This document shows, one piece after another, positions 1 to 11,400 of a DNA stretch of 64,000 bases. The position numbers and the translations under genes are program-made. The first letter of the stretch is position 1. Each line of letters starts with the position of its first letter. The DNA comes from Zingiber officinale (Eukaryota; Streptophyta; Magnoliopsida; Zingiberales; Zingiberaceae): the NCBI RefSeq assembly GCF_018446385.1, contig NC_055991.1, positions 115,673,794 to 115,737,793 on the forward strand, given 5' to 3'. The notes beneath the pieces were generated by a model. That model was not told the DNA's origin. It ran no database searches and saw nothing but the letters and a program-made list of their open reading frames with translations.

Positions 1-233
1 GAAGGCCCGTGGTCCTTGACCACTTTCGTTGGGCAATCACTAGCAATTCGAATGTGATTACAAAAAGAGTGCAAGAAATGCTAATGAAACAAAACACAAA
101 GCTATATCGATAGAAAAGAAAGCTTAAAGAGCAAGGGCGCGTTGTCGGAGCTTTGTTAGCGTCGCTGGAGCACAGAGCAGCAAAGCAATCTGGGAATTCT
201 AAGATGATATTGAAGCTCCACCCCTGGGGCTCC

Positions 234-240
234 TTTTATA
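234..240 (-). promoter_or_regulatory. Probable LTR TATA box
   Basis: On the minus strand TATAAAA is followed by GGAGCC, in the middle of the LTR and downstream of the GC-rich repeats, where U3 promoters normally sit. Confidence 0.5.
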
Positions 241-248
241 TGCTGCTC

Positions 249-396
249 CGGGCGCCTGGATCCCTTCCGGGCGCCCTGGTACGACGTGGCAAGTCCAGTC
301 AGGATGCTCCACGTGGTGAGGCGACGCAGAGGATAAAAGTTGCCTCCGGGCGCCCGGATCCCTTCCGGGCGCCCGGATCCCCTCCGGGCGCCCGGA
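249..396. repeat. GGGCGCCCGGATCC direct repeats in LTR
   Basis: Several near-identical copies of a palindromic GC-rich motif (GGGCGCCCGG, separated by ATCCC-TTCC spacers) lie at about 249-285 and 346-396, just upstream of the TATA box in element orientation. The position suggests U3 regulatory repeats or hairpins. Similar GGCGCC-rich tracts occur in the LTRs at 5000-5220, 51300-51540 and 59280-59385. Confidence 0.75.
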
Positions 397-664
397 CCAC
401 CTTTTTCCAGAGATTCCTTCTCCTGCAAAACAAGGTTAGTCCGAGGCAAAATATATCCTGCAACACAGATTGTTAGCACAATTTATAAAGTATGAATTAA
501 CAGAAAAAATATGACTTAGATTCCGTCTTTCCGAGACCGGAATCTAGTCACGATCTCGACTTAGATATCCGAAATGGATCTAAGCCGGATCGACGCCTAA
601 TGTTCCCTTCCCAGGAACGCGTCCTCGCAGTCACTCCCCTCCAGTGACTTACCTCACTTACCTG

Positions 665-861
665 CCAGACGTCCGGTCAGCCCTTCGACCCGTCTGGACT
701 TCTCGCCAGCTATCCGGTCAGCCCGTCGACCTAGCTGGACTTCTCGCCAAGCGTTTGGTCAGCCCGTCGACCCGCTTGGACTTCTCGCCAGCTATCCGGT
801 CAGCCCGTCGACCTAGCTGGGCTTCGTGCCAGACATCTGGTCAGCCCGTCGACCTGTCTGG
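665..861. repeat. Five 41-bp tandem units, each a hairpin
   Basis: Units start at 665, 706, 747, 788 and 829, an exact 41-bp period. Each opens with a 7-base arm (CCAGACG, CCAGCTA, CCAAGCG, CCAGCTA, CCAGACA) and carries the exact reverse complement 19 bases later (CGTCTGG, TAGCTGG, CGCTTGG, TAGCTGG, TGTCTGG). The loop (about CCGGTCAGCCCGTCGAC) is nearly constant. The stems vary but stay perfectly paired. Confidence 0.9.
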
Positions 862-969
862 ACTTTTCCTGCACACTCGATCAGAGTGTTAGACAACAAC
901 AAACCTAACTTAACCTATTTGTCATTCATCAAAACCTGGGTTAAATCGTTAGTGCTAACCACACCAACA

Positions 970-1944
970 GAACCTTCCTCTTGGACAGTTGGTCCTCCGC
1001 TGGGGTGGCTCCGCTTGCCACGTTCTGATGAGAGGCCTGAGCAGCCGACTCTTCCTGAGTCCCGCTTTCCCCTTCATGCGAGCCGACCGGCTGGATGCCG
1101 AGCGTCTCCATTTCTTTGGCTGCCGCGGCTTCTAGTGCCGCCGCCTTTTTCTTCAAAATGTCGGCCATTACCGACTCCATGACGATGTCCGCTGCAAAGG
1201 AAAGAAGAGAAATCAGTTAGCAATCAAAGCATATGCCCAAGTAAAACCGAAGCTGCTCAGAAGAGGAGTCCGTATAGGACTCAGGCCGAAGATGTACATC
1301 ACTCCTTCGTGAAGAAGCTTATTGATGTCCAACCGCAAACCGGCTAGCATATTTGCAGCATGGAGGTAATCCGGTCGGGTCTTGAATTTCTTCAGCTCAG
1401 GAGTGGGGGGTAGGTCGACCTGCCACTTGGTCCGGAAATTGGCCTGATCGGGCATACGAATATAGAAAAAATACTCCTTCCAATGTTTATTGGAAGAAGG
1501 CAGTTTATTAAAGAAGACTAAGCCGGGCCGAGCTTGGAACATGAAGGTGCCCGGCTCGGACTGCTTGGGGTAATAGAAATAATAAAAGACCTCCGGTCGG
1601 AGGGGAATGTTGTGGATTTTGAACAAAACAACAACACCACAAAGAAGGCGAAAGGTGTTGGGTACTAGACTGCCGAGTGGAACACCAAAAAAGTTACAAA
1701 CATCTATAATGAAGGGATGTACAGGGAAACGCAGACCGGCAGTAAACTGGTCGCGGAAGATACAGAAAGCTTCGCGCGGCGACCTGTGTGGCCGAGCGGA
1801 GGGACCGGCTAAAAGAAGTTCAAAATCACCGGGGATTTCAAAATTATCTGTCAGACTATCAAAGTCACGATGATCGAATCGTGACTCCATGGTAGTGTAC
1901 CATGACCCGAGTGACTGGTCTTCATGATAAGAAGAACTAGCCAT
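970..1944 (-). pseudogene. Antisense extra ORF (aORF) of Gypsy element, truncated
   Basis: Exon 1 runs 1944 to 1248 and starts MASSSYHEDQ. It contains the tracts RFPVHPFIIDVCNFFGVPLG and NKHWKEYFFYIRMP, typical of the domain called putative gypsy-type transposon (Transposase_28). The donor G|GTTTTAC and acceptor TTTGCAG bound a short intron, and exon 2 starts at 1191 with a lysine/alanine-rich stretch. The reading frame stays open until the Copia LTR cuts it at 970. It lies antisense to the element, between the pol position and the 3' LTR, as described for Grande/Retand elements. The function of this product is not known. The same ORF recurs at 22295-29236. I chose the start at 1944 because it aligns with the start of that second copy. 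Confidence 0.75.
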
Positions 1945-2574
1945 GGTCCGAAAGGGAGAAATCAAAAAGGCCAAGAAAGGCAGAAGAAAGAAGACAGCAA
2001 ACGAAGAGAGGCCCCAAGGATTGGAACTTGGGAAAGAAATGTAGAGAAAGAACAAAGACCAGAGAGAAAAGAGAACCTTACAAGGAAGAGGAGGATCGAA
2101 GGAGGACCACCGGAGATCGCCGGAAACAGGAGAACACGATCACCTAAACTCTGGACCGCGAGGAATAACCGGGCGCACGCGAGAGCATAAGTGAGACCGC
2201 GGAGGAGAAAGCGAAGCTCTTATAGGGTGGAGCCCGAGCGACCTCCACCGTCGGATCCAGGTCACGGGAGCCAAAGCACACATCCAGCCGTTCATTTCAA
2301 TCCGCCTCGATCTCGTCGCTCGACCATGCCGCCGCCGTACGATGACGGCAATGCGCTGCGTGGCAGTCAGCCATTCGATGCATTTAATGAGCGCATGCTC
2401 AGCCTTAATGTCGGAGATTGGCGCAGATTACGAGGAGATTCGAGGAATGTTGCTATTGACTAACCTTACGGCCATCCCTGCGGGAGGCCGAGTGGAGGGT
2501 AATGGCACGAAGGAGCCGCCCGGCTAAACTCGCAGTCCAGTCAGTCGGACTAATCGCCTCCTTCGACTAGACTT

Positions 2575-2588
2575 GAAGGGGAGGCAAG
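2575..2588 (+). other. Polypurine tract of the Gypsy element
   Basis: TGAAGGGGAGGCAAG directly precedes the LTR start TGATCC. The second Gypsy has the related tract GAGAGGGAGGCACG in the equivalent place. Confidence 0.75.
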
Positions 2589-3433
2589 TGATCCGGCGGT
2601 AAAAACAGGGGACCCCCGTTCTGGGGAGTCAACGCCACGTAGAAGTCAAAGGGCTAGGTGGTCGATAGGAGAAGGATGAACCGACCGGACACCCGAGAAA
2701 AGGTTGGATCAATAGGCCGACCGGAGAAGGGTTGGCCGACCGCCCGGCCGGCCGACCGGTGTCCAACTGATGGCAAAAGGCACCCCGACGGGAGTCGGGG
2801 TTCCGGCGCTCGTGGAACAGGATCATAGGGCCGATCGGATGGCACGCTCGGCCGAAAACATAAGGTAGCATACTGCTAACAGTCTCCACAGAGCACATTA
2901 CCGAGAATCTCCCAAGTAGATCACTATATATGGCCGGCCGGACGTAAGGCGAGTGCTGGCCAGTCGGACGGCCGGTAGGGAGTAAGGAGAAAAGGACAAG
3001 GGACATCTTCTGATAGCGGGCATGCTTTATAATCCGGCCATACTTCAAATCTTACGACAAGGGGTTCCACTGTCCCATCGAAGACATGCTTGGACTGTAG
3101 CAGTATGGTGTCAGGTAAGCCTTCTGACAAGCCCTTACTGAGGTATGGGCTGAGGACACGTATTCGCCTCGGCATGTGTGCATGAGCTCTTTCCCAACTC
3201 TATATAAGGAGCCTCGCACTTCACCGGAGGTACGCGATATCACATATTCGACGCCATTTTCATGTTCGCTTACCTGACTTGATCGTCGGAGGGTCGTCGC
3301 CGGGAACTCCATCCTGGCCCGACTTCTGTGCAGGTTCACCGGAGGCCCGTGCGAACAGTCAAGAAATCTACGTCAGCCGCTTGGAGAGCGCCACGTGCCC
3401 AGCGTCCGTTGATTCAGCTTTCGGACAGGATCA
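2589..3433 (+). repeat. 3' LTR of truncated Gypsy element
   Basis: The LTR is 845 bp, begins TGATCCGG and ends GGACAGGATCA, so the termini form a 6-bp inverted repeat. It has CTCTATATAAGG at about 3199, a likely TATA box. Both ends resemble the LTRs at 20679 and 35674 read in reverse. Confidence 0.85.
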
Positions 3434-3780
3434 ATAGGATTATATCATTTTGTAAAATGATATTTGATTTTCCATAATCTTCAATAATTTTTGATGCACC
3501 CAATATTGTTATAACATTATTTTTAGCTAATGTTAACTAAAAAAAACCTTTTACTTTGAAGAATGGTGTAGGTTGTATCATTATCCGTTAGACATTTGTT
3601 TTAATATTTCATTATTAATCTTAAAGAGCAAATGTATAAGTAAAAGAGTTATAATTCCAATACAATTTCATACAAGATTTATAAATGAATACTTTATTAA
3701 ATAAAGATCTAAAGTAATAATTTATATTGTCAACTTAAAAGAAAATTAAATTTTGAAATAGAAGAGACATTACAACTAAA
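3434..3780. other. AT-rich flank without a gene
   Basis: AT-rich DNA without a convincing ORF, repeat or element end. It lies between the Gypsy LTR and a Copia relic. Confidence 0.6.
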
Positions 3781-4371
3781 GGATAATCATTCTATATTTT
3801 CTAGCACACTACCATCAATCAAAAAATCAATTATTGTCATTTAATTGGGCAAAAAAATCAAAGACATCCAAATGAGCTATGCCAACTTAACCATAATCAT
3901 CAGCAAAATTTATCTCTATTTTTCCTTTTCCTTTGATCAATTTTTGGTATAGATCCACAAGATGCCTTGTTGTACAACAATTACAAGACCAATACCCCTC
4001 CATCCCACATTTAAAATACTTATCTTCATATTCTTTTGAGTTTTTCCTTTTTTACTTCTTCATTGTTAGATCTCCACTCTTGGTGGCTTATTTTAAGTCT
4101 TTTACTATTTTATTGCTGATAATGTTTTCTTTTGCCACGCCCATGGTCACGCCCATGACTTATCCTAATTTTATAACTTTGAGATGAGTTAGCATTCACT
4201 TCTGTGAATGATGTTCCATTTGCTTCCGGAAACAGTGTAGATACAGTTGGACACAATTGATGATTTTTCATAAGTAGCTTATTATTTCGTTTGACAACTA
4301 GTAGGCATGAGATAAACTCAGAATATTTTTTAAATCCATGTTCACGATGTTGCTGCTGTAGGAGCACATTT
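3781..4371 (-). pseudogene. Degraded Copia gag with remnant zinc knuckle
   Basis: Reading minus, 4371 to about 4110 encodes a glutamine-rich tract followed by LLMKNHQLCPTVSTLFPEAN and an arginine/glycine-like tail, typical of Copia gag C-termini. Further on come KCGMEGYWSCNC, a CCHC knuckle whose histidine is replaced by tyrosine, then RHLVDLYQ and an FADDYG-like stretch, the usual join to the protease region. Stops and frame changes show it is dead. The LTR at 4372 interrupts it. Confidence 0.65.
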
Positions 4372-5566
4372 TGTTGGTACAATTTGCACTAATGATTTAA
4401 CTTAGGTTTTGATAAATGACAAAGAGATTAAAGTTAGAGTGTTATTGTTATCTAATACATTTACCGAGCGTGCAGAAATTGACGTGTCTAGAGGACCTGA
4501 CACCAGGATAAAACATAACTAGGTCTGAGGACCTGATAGTTGGTATGAGCCTAAATAGATTAAAGGGACAACCTGATATCTGGCAGGAAGTCCAGCTGGA
4601 TCCGCGAGGCCTGACAATTGGCCGAAGTCTAATTGGGTCTACGAACTTGACAACTGGCATGAAAACCGGGTGGGTCAAGAGGCGAGTCAATAGACTGCAA
4701 ATTGGTAAGTAAAGGTAAGTTACTAGAAGTGAGTGACTAAGTGAGGACGCGTCCCTATTGAGGGGACAGTAGGTGTCAGTTCAACTTAGGTCCATTTGGA
4801 AAATCTAAGTTGAGACCTTGACTAGATCTTGGTATCAGAAAGACAAGATCTACTTACTACTCCTTATTTTTATTGTGATAACTCTGTTTTGCAAGTTATT
4901 ATCTGTTTTGAGCTAACATGGTCTTGCAAGATCGATTGGCACAAATTCACATCGGATAAACAATTCTGAAGACGCCTCCAAGCTAGCAAGAGGTGCCACA
5001 GATCGGGCTTAAGAGTTAAGGCACCCTCGCGCGTGGGCTGAAGGCGCCTTGGTTTTGATGGAAGGCGCCCTCTCGTGTGGACTGAAGGTGTCTTAGAGCT
5101 GATGGACGGCGCCCTAAAAAGGGTCAGAACGTTGCTTCATCGTGAATAAGAAGCGATCCTTTGGGGATAAAGCTTCAAGGTTGAAGGCGCCTCCATGGGC
5201 ATTAGAGGCGCCTCCAATAGCCTTTAAGAGGGTTGTCCAAGCAGTATTTGAAATATATCTTGATACCAAGCTTCTACAACTCCTTTGCTGCCTCGATTAA
5301 GATCTGCTACTACTGCACTACTACTCCATGATATCTGACCACTGCCGACAAACTGACATCAACACATGAGCTTGTTCATATTCCTATCTACTAAAGTGTT
5401 GGTATCAATCTTAATTTACTATTTTCCTTTCATATTGGCAAAAAGAAAGTGTAAGTTGTTACACTGTCCTATTTTTTACTTGTACTCGATCCCTCTTCTT
5501 GCGGTGTCAGAAGAGGCATTAAGTAGAGTACCCATCGATAGGTCCGCGGACCCTGGGTTTTGGAGG
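4372..5566 (+). mobile_element. Sirevirus-like LTR (solo or fragment), plus orientation
   Basis: It starts TGTTGGTACAATTTGCACTA and aligns by eye with the LTR at 1-969 read in reverse: the shared start, the AGGTTTTGATAAATGACAAA block, the degraded repeat block, GAGGACGCGTCC and the GGCGCC-rich segment. The right boundary near 5566 is uncertain, because I could not find a clean terminus or target duplication. No internal region follows, so it is a solo LTR or a truncated copy. Confidence 0.6.
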
Positions 5567-6150
5567 TGAAGATGCATCCATTCATAATGGGTTTTTGGGA
5601 GAACTATAGTTCTCTGATGATCAAACCTTCCTTTCATTTTTTTTTTCAAAGTTCTTGTGATTTTTTTTTAATGAAATAATAAACTTTCAATCCACCATCA
5701 TAGATGGTGATAAAGAAAAATCAGCTCTTTTGTATGATTTTGCACGGATTCGTTGTTTCCTTTATATTTTTTTTTTTTTATGGATCTCCTAAGCTCTTAG
5801 AGACGAGGTGGATCTCAATATTCAAAATTCATGACAAATAATTTTTTGTTTCAGTTAAATCAAGTACTTTAAATTCAAACTTAAATTATATCAATAATAT
5901 ATCAATCAACAATCAAATTAAATTATATCAATAATATTATAATAAATTTTATATTATTGTTAAATATTTCCTATTTTTCTCCCGTATTTCGTGATAATTA
6001 AAGAGTAAAAATACGTTATTAGTGATGTTTTAACGATAACTAATAAATATTGGAAGCATTTTTGAAAATAACCCTTATACTAATTTTAATTGATAAAATC
6101 TCAGCTCAGGGCGTCAAGGCCCTCGCTCTCATTTGAAGGCTAACGAGAGA
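5567..6150. other. AT-rich spacer
   Basis: Poly-T tracts near 5635, 5660 and 5770 and AT-rich DNA. No ORF, RNA gene or element end was recognised. Confidence 0.5.
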
Positions 6151-8389
6151 TACTTGAGAATAAATGGACCCTGTTGCAACTTATTTGGGCCTTTTCATTT
6201 ATCTCCTCAGTCAATAGGTGAGTTCTAGTTTGGACCCATGTCAACGGTTAAATGGGACCTGGTTACGGATGGCCTAGCCCATGTATTATATTATGATTCC
6301 TACCTTAATCATAAAAATTGCTGAAAGGATGTTTTTGCCAGCACGTAATTCTCACATAGAATTGGTTATTAATCTTTTGTAAAATTCACATTACAAAGAG
6401 CTGAGGAAATTATCCTATCAAATTATATTGAGCATGTTTTCTAAAATCACTTGCAAAAATAAATTATTGGACTCTTTTTTACTATCATCCCTAGCCTTTC
6501 AAATTTTTTGAAAATTGCATAGCTCTTGATTTGGCTACTTTGGTTCCATTATTATTTTTTCTAGTTTAATAACTTTATTAATCCTAGAATATTCAGCATT
6601 TTTTTTGTCTCAAATAGTATATTCATTCTTGTTGCACTTTCTGTTCCTACATAAACATGATCAATTGCGGGCCAAGGCTATAAAAGAGTATGAGGTAGAT
6701 TATTATTCTTTCATGCTATTGAATTGTTATTGCAATTTCTCCGGTGGATGAAACATGCACATCTGAATTTTTGTATTAGATGTCTTCTAATGTAGCATTG
6801 GCCAAGGCTATAAAAGAGTATGAGGTAGATTATTACTCTTTCATGCTATTGAATTGCTATTGCAATTTCTCCGGTGGATGAAACATGCACATCTAAATTT
6901 TTGTATTAGATGTTTTCTAATGTAGCATTTATTTGACATATCTTGGAGTTAGGTTTTTTCATTTTACACATTTAAATTCAATTGTTGGAAGTGTGCAACA
7001 TAAATAAGTTTATGTAGATGCACCAGTTATACACATGACAAGATCAATAATGTGTTTGTGATAACAAAGTATTTTTCATTGTTATAATGAGTAAATGTAA
7101 GCACAGTTTTACTCTTATATAATCTTCACATTTTCTTATCATATGTCTAATTGTTATTTCTGAAAGTTGGTGGATTAATTTCCTCCCAGCCTAGCCAATT
7201 GCTCAATTAGTATCATAATTTTTTTTATTCTTTTTGATATATAGGACCCACTTGAATATTACAAGATCATTGGAATGATTTTGACTATTAGTTGTTTGTT
7301 TGCGCATTTATATTGGTTTTATCATGAGATGCTTCATTGCCAATTCATTGTTAAAATTATGCAACATTGAATCTGGATGATTTTATTCCCAAGATATTGT
7401 GGCTAAGTCCTATTAAATATTTGAATCTTATAGGATCTTGTTAGAAGTGCTCGATTTGAACAAATATGGAAGAAGAGGGGAAGCATAGATACAGAAGAAT
7501 GCTCTTTACATGAAAAATGTCATTTGTATGATGTTGTTCGAGTTGATGCCGAGGATGAAACTCACCAAAGGGTGCCAAAGCCCAAGTAAGTTTAATATTC
7601 AGTGTTTCTATTGCTTCTTTAGTATATCTTTCTGGTTTATATAAAAAAATTCTTTAATGCTGCAGAGTTGCTCCTGAGGCTGGTGGTGCAATTTTGGATA
7701 AGTATTTACCACTTCTATGGGAATTCCTTCCACAAGCAGCTGAAGCGATTGAACATGACAGAGCAACTATAGAAGGTTTCATCTTCTCCTCCATCTTTAA
7801 ATCTTCCAATGATAACTTATGTTATATTTTATGCTTGGAAACAAGAAATTCAATTTACATATTATGATTAACTTTATACGTAGTTTAAGATCTTTCATGA
7901 GATTTTTTTATGATATGCTCATGGCTAAATTGTCCCTTTTATTTTTTTTTTTGAACAGATAACTTTGTTTACGACTTATATACCACGGGCGTTGGTGTGG
8001 ACATAGACACGGATAACACTGATGAATATCCATTGTATGAATTTGAACATTTGATTACTCTGAACTAACAATTGGAATTTAGATTTGAGATTCTTTATGT
8101 TTATGTATGATTGTTACAGAGTGCAAGTTTATGTGGAGGACGATTATTATGATGGTTCATCACAATCTGATTATGAAAGTGATGATTCAAATGGTATGAG
8201 TGTATATTTTCTTTCCTTTTAATTTGACTCGTATTAAAGTTGGTTAATATTAATACTTGTTTATTTGCCGCTGAGAACAATCCATGGAATGATTATCGCG
8301 ATGAAGAGTCTGAGTTTGAAGATTTTGACTCAGATTATGATCAAAGTGAAGAGGAAGATCGAGCGGACTGGAGATGGGGATATTGTTAA
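6150..8389 (+). pseudogene. RDM4/IWR1-like gene, truncated duplicate (copy A)
   Basis: A promoter-like stretch (6155-6210, like 10796-10850) is joined directly to sequence matching intron 4 of the intact copy, so exons 1-4 are missing. Remaining exons match copy B: 7434-7585, 7666-7775, 7959-8034, 8120-8193 and 8271-8389. They encode RFEQIWKKRG, HEKCHLYDVVRVDAED and YYDGSSQSDYESDDSN. Most splice sites survive, but the last acceptor reads GCCG instead of GCAG and the acceptor before the exon-5-like piece is altered. Without the N-terminal half it is probably nonfunctional, though the exons themselves carry no stops. A SINE sits in its 3' flank. Confidence 0.85.
6671..6930 (+). repeat. 130-bp tandem duplication in copy A
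   Basis: GCCAAGGCTATAAAAGAGTA occurs at 6671 and again at 6801, and the sequence between is repeated almost exactly. The unit covers the end of the exon-5-like piece and the start of the next intron. The intact copy (14423) and copy C lack the duplication. Confidence 0.9.
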
Positions 8390-8548
8390 ATTGAAGATGA
8401 AGAGAGTGAAGATGAGAATGAAAATTCTGTCATTGATTTAAAACATTTCTGACTCAAAGTATAAACAATAGAAGTTATCAATGAAGAGGAAAGGAAAACA
8501 GAAGTATTGGAGATGGGAATGTGTCAACTAGTTTATTGTGCATGTATT

Positions 8549-8756
8549 GTCCCCTCGGGGTGGTGCGATGGTTAAGGCATGAGGTGTTGCCACATGAGAT
8601 TTTGGGGTCGAAATTCGACGTGACCGAGTATAACCTCCCCTATGTCTTGGCCATTTGCACTAATGGCTAGTAGTCACTCATGATTTACCTCCTCCGTGTT
8701 GGCCTAGGGATGGATTGACTGGGATGCTGGGGGCAAGCGAATCGCCTTTTTGCCAG
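8549..8756 (+). mobile_element. tRNA-derived SINE
   Basis: A 208-bp insertion in the 3' flank of copy A is flanked by ATGTATT (8542-8548 and 8757-8763). The matching place in copy B near 16110 is uninterrupted. It has an A-box-like GGTGGTGCGATGGTTAAGGC and a B-box-like GGGGTCGAAATTCGAC, as in tRNA-derived SINEs. Confidence 0.85.
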
Positions 8757-8763
8757 ATGTATT

Positions 8764-10790
8764 AAGTCGAGGCAGTGATGGTCTCATTGTGATGTATATT
8801 TTATATTGGTTCGTATTTTGTAAATAGACGTTCAAAGTTTGTCATATGTATTCTGTTTGGTAGTTAATGTAATAGAACAATTTTATCATGTAAATATGTA
8901 TATTTTTACAAATTAATTAGAAATCTATAAAATATTTTTTTCATGTTAATTTGTATAAATTTCACAATTTAAAAGTCCATAAGATAATATGCCGCTATGT
9001 ATGTCAACAGTGTAAAATAAATTATTTTCTTGTAATAACATTAATATTTTTGAAGACAAAATTTATATTATTTTTTGTGATAATATAAATACTTTTGAAG
9101 TAAAAAATTTACATTTTTTTCTGTTGATAATAAAAGCATTTCTTAAACTGAAACTTGATGTGGATTGCAAATTAATGCTATATATCAATCATCAATTGAT
9201 TGATGATTAGATCCTCTACTCCTTTTCTCATATTTTTGGATCTCTTTCATGTCTTGATCATTTGCACTAATGTTAGTAGTCATCCGTAATTTACCTTCTC
9301 TGTGTTAATCTAGGGACGAGTTGACGGGGACACTGGGGGCGAACGAATCATCTTTTACCACATATTTTTAGGTAGGTATGATTTTTTTTATAGATGATTC
9401 ATCTAAAAATACTAGATTAATAGGTCGTTCGTGAGTGTTTCTGATTTATTTTAATTATTGATAGAAAATTTTAAAAGGATCACATCGATCATCCAAGAAT
9501 TAATGGAGGTAAACTAAATACTTATGCCAGCAAAACAATAAAAAAGACAACAATGTTAGATCCAATAGTTGTGACACTTGTAATCAAAGTCACGGGTATC
9601 ATCCTTGTTGCTAGTAAATTATCCTTTCTATTTGTTGTCCTCTTAGTTTGAAATCTCGAGCTATATATATAATTAGAATGATTTTGATATTTTTTAAATA
9701 TAAAATATATTCATTAAAAAATAATAATTTAAAATATGTATTCTTAATTACCTATATTTTAAAATCTTTTAATAGTTTATGTAAAAAAAAAAAAATCAAA
9801 TCGAGTTGAGAAGCCAGTAAAGCACGGAAGGAAAATAGGATAAAGGCGCATAGGATGGCAAACAAGCTCATTAAAATTTTAGAGTGTTTAAATTTATTTG
9901 ATGAAGTAATCGAGTTAAATTGAGTCTAAAATAAATTAAATCATTAAAATATTATTTAAACTTGATTTAATTTATTTTTTTTACTAGCATGGTCTTGATA
10001 ATATAATTCAAGTTTATTTTATTGCTTGATATTTTTATTTATTTAATTAATTGTTGAATTTGATAATTCAACTTAATTTAATTTTAAAAGTAATGAATAT
10101 AATTCATAAACATTATTTTAACGAATATTATTTTTAAATACTGTTCACAAACGTTAAGGAGTTAAATATATAAATATTCAAATTTATTTGTTTAGTTTAA
10201 CAAATTTTTTTATTTAATTGATTTTACGTGTATTGAACAAACATAAACAACCTCTAATAAAAAACTAAACTTGTTCACAAACATTCCATTTATTCATGGC
10301 CTTAGCGCATCTCACTTTATTAAATATTTTTTAAAAGAAAAATTAACCCATTTTGAAATCTTTTTAATAAAATATAATATAATATATTTCTTATTTTAAA
10401 AATATTCTCATTCCAATAAAATTATAATTATACGATTTCAACAACTATTATAATATAAAGTAAGAATATTTTAATTTAATTAAAATTATTATTATTAAAA
10501 TATTTTTTTTATCAATTATTATTAAAATATTATAATAATTATGATTGTAATGATTATAAACATATTAGAGTAAATATTTTTTAAAAATTAAAATATATTA
10601 ACATGTTTTTTTTTAAAAAAAAATATTATTTTGTTGTTTTAATTATTATTAAAAAATAGATTAAGGTGGATGGTCATTTATCAAAGTTAGGTATATATTT
10701 TGGCTCTTCTAAAGTCGAGTGCGTGCGTGTTTTTAAAAAATTACCGTTAGGATTATATTAGATATAGCTGCTTTAAAATATATTTTAATT
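8764..10790. other. AT-rich 3' flank of copy A, shared with copy C
   Basis: No gene. This long AT-rich flank (apart from the SINE piece) is paralogous to the DNA following copies B and C. For example GTTGAGAAGCCAG at about 9808 and 37800 and the AT-rich tract before 10790 are matched near 38870. It therefore belongs to the duplicated unit. Confidence 0.7.
9235..9355 (+). mobile_element. Partial second copy of the same SINE
   Basis: TTTGCACTAATG, GTAGTCATCCGTAATTTACC and ACACTGGGGGCGAACGAATC match the 3' half of the SINE at 8549. The promoter half is absent. Confidence 0.65.
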
Positions 10791-11009
10791 AACTTAAAAA
10801 GAATAAATGGACCCTGCTGCATCCCAATGGGCCTTTTCATTAACCCTTGGCCTAGCCGATAAATAAGTAGATCAGTGAGTCATTTTTCTCACAAATCTAT
10901 TCACCGAAACATCGATTCTTTTCTCCCGGCGATTTTTGTTCTCTGGAGGCGATTGTCTGGGCGATTCTTGTTCTCCGGTCGATTCTTATTCTCCGGGCGT
11001 TAACCTTCG
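10791..11009 (+). promoter_or_regulatory. Probable promoter and 5' UTR of RDM4-like gene
   Basis: It holds GAATAAATGGACCCTGCTGC, also present before copy A. GATAAATAAGTAG near 10858 may act as a TATA-like element. The 5' UTR near 10910-10995 has three short repeats of CGATTCTTGTTCTCC type just before the ATG. Placement is inferred from the gene start. Confidence 0.45.
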
Positions 11010-11400
11010 ATGTCTCCTCCGTCGATCAACGGAAAGCCTCGTCCGCTGAGTTCCATCACCGGAAAGCATACTGCTCTGAGTTCGATGTCTCCTCCGTCCA
11101 TCACCAGAAAGCCTCCTCCTCTGAGTTCCATCACTGGAAAGTCTCCTCCGCTGAGTTCCATGTCTCCTCCGCTGAGTTTGAACACAGGAAACCCTCCTCC
11201 GCTGAGTTTGATTACAGGAAACCCTCCTTCGCTGAGCTTGATGACAAGAAACCCTCCTCCCCAGAGTTTGATCACAAGAAACCCTCCTCCCCAGAGTTTG
11301 ATCACAAGAAACCCTCCTCCCCTGAGTTTGATCACAGGAAACCCTCCTCCGCTGGGTTTGTTTACAGGAAAGCCTCTTCCGCTGAGTTCGATCACTGGAA
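11010..11400 (+). repeat. 30-bp coding repeats in RDM4 exon 1
   Basis: About a dozen imperfect units encode ten residues each, such as NPPPQSLITR, NPPPLSLITG and KPPPLSSITG. The 30-bp period keeps the frame. The most recent units (11250-11340) are almost identical, which suggests recent slippage or unequal exchange. Confidence 0.9.

Larger units (their letters stand above)
1..969 (-). mobile_element. Sirevirus-type Copia LTR, cut by the window edge
   Basis: Read on the minus strand this begins TGTTGGTGTGG at 969 and runs off the left edge. It has the layout of a plant Copia LTR: a U3 with a hairpin repeat array (665-861), GGCGCC-rich direct repeats, a TATAAAA box and a U5-like end. The same family occurs in plus orientation at 4372. 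It interrupts the second exon of the antisense ORF of the Gypsy end at 970-3433, so it inserted later. The other end and the target duplication lie outside the window. Confidence 0.75.
970..3433 (+). mobile_element. 3' end of a Tat/Retand-type Gypsy element
   Basis: This piece holds, in plus orientation, an internal segment with an antisense extra ORF, a polypurine tract and a 3' LTR with TGATCC/GGATCA ends. The same parts in the same relative order are found in the complete Gypsy at 20679-36544, which is in the opposite orientation. The gag-pol part should lie left of the window, beyond the Copia insertion at 1-969. Confidence 0.85.

Noticed and set aside
665-861. CRISPR-like regular repeats
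   Set aside because: The genome is eukaryotic, units are contiguous with no spacers, and the repeat lies within an LTR.
5366-5569. 67-codon ORF with hydrophobic stretch
   Set aside because: It lies in the end of an LTR and has no family resemblance.
8549-8756. Functional tRNA gene
   Set aside because: Only A- and B-box-like segments are present, without a full cloverleaf; target duplication shows a SINE.
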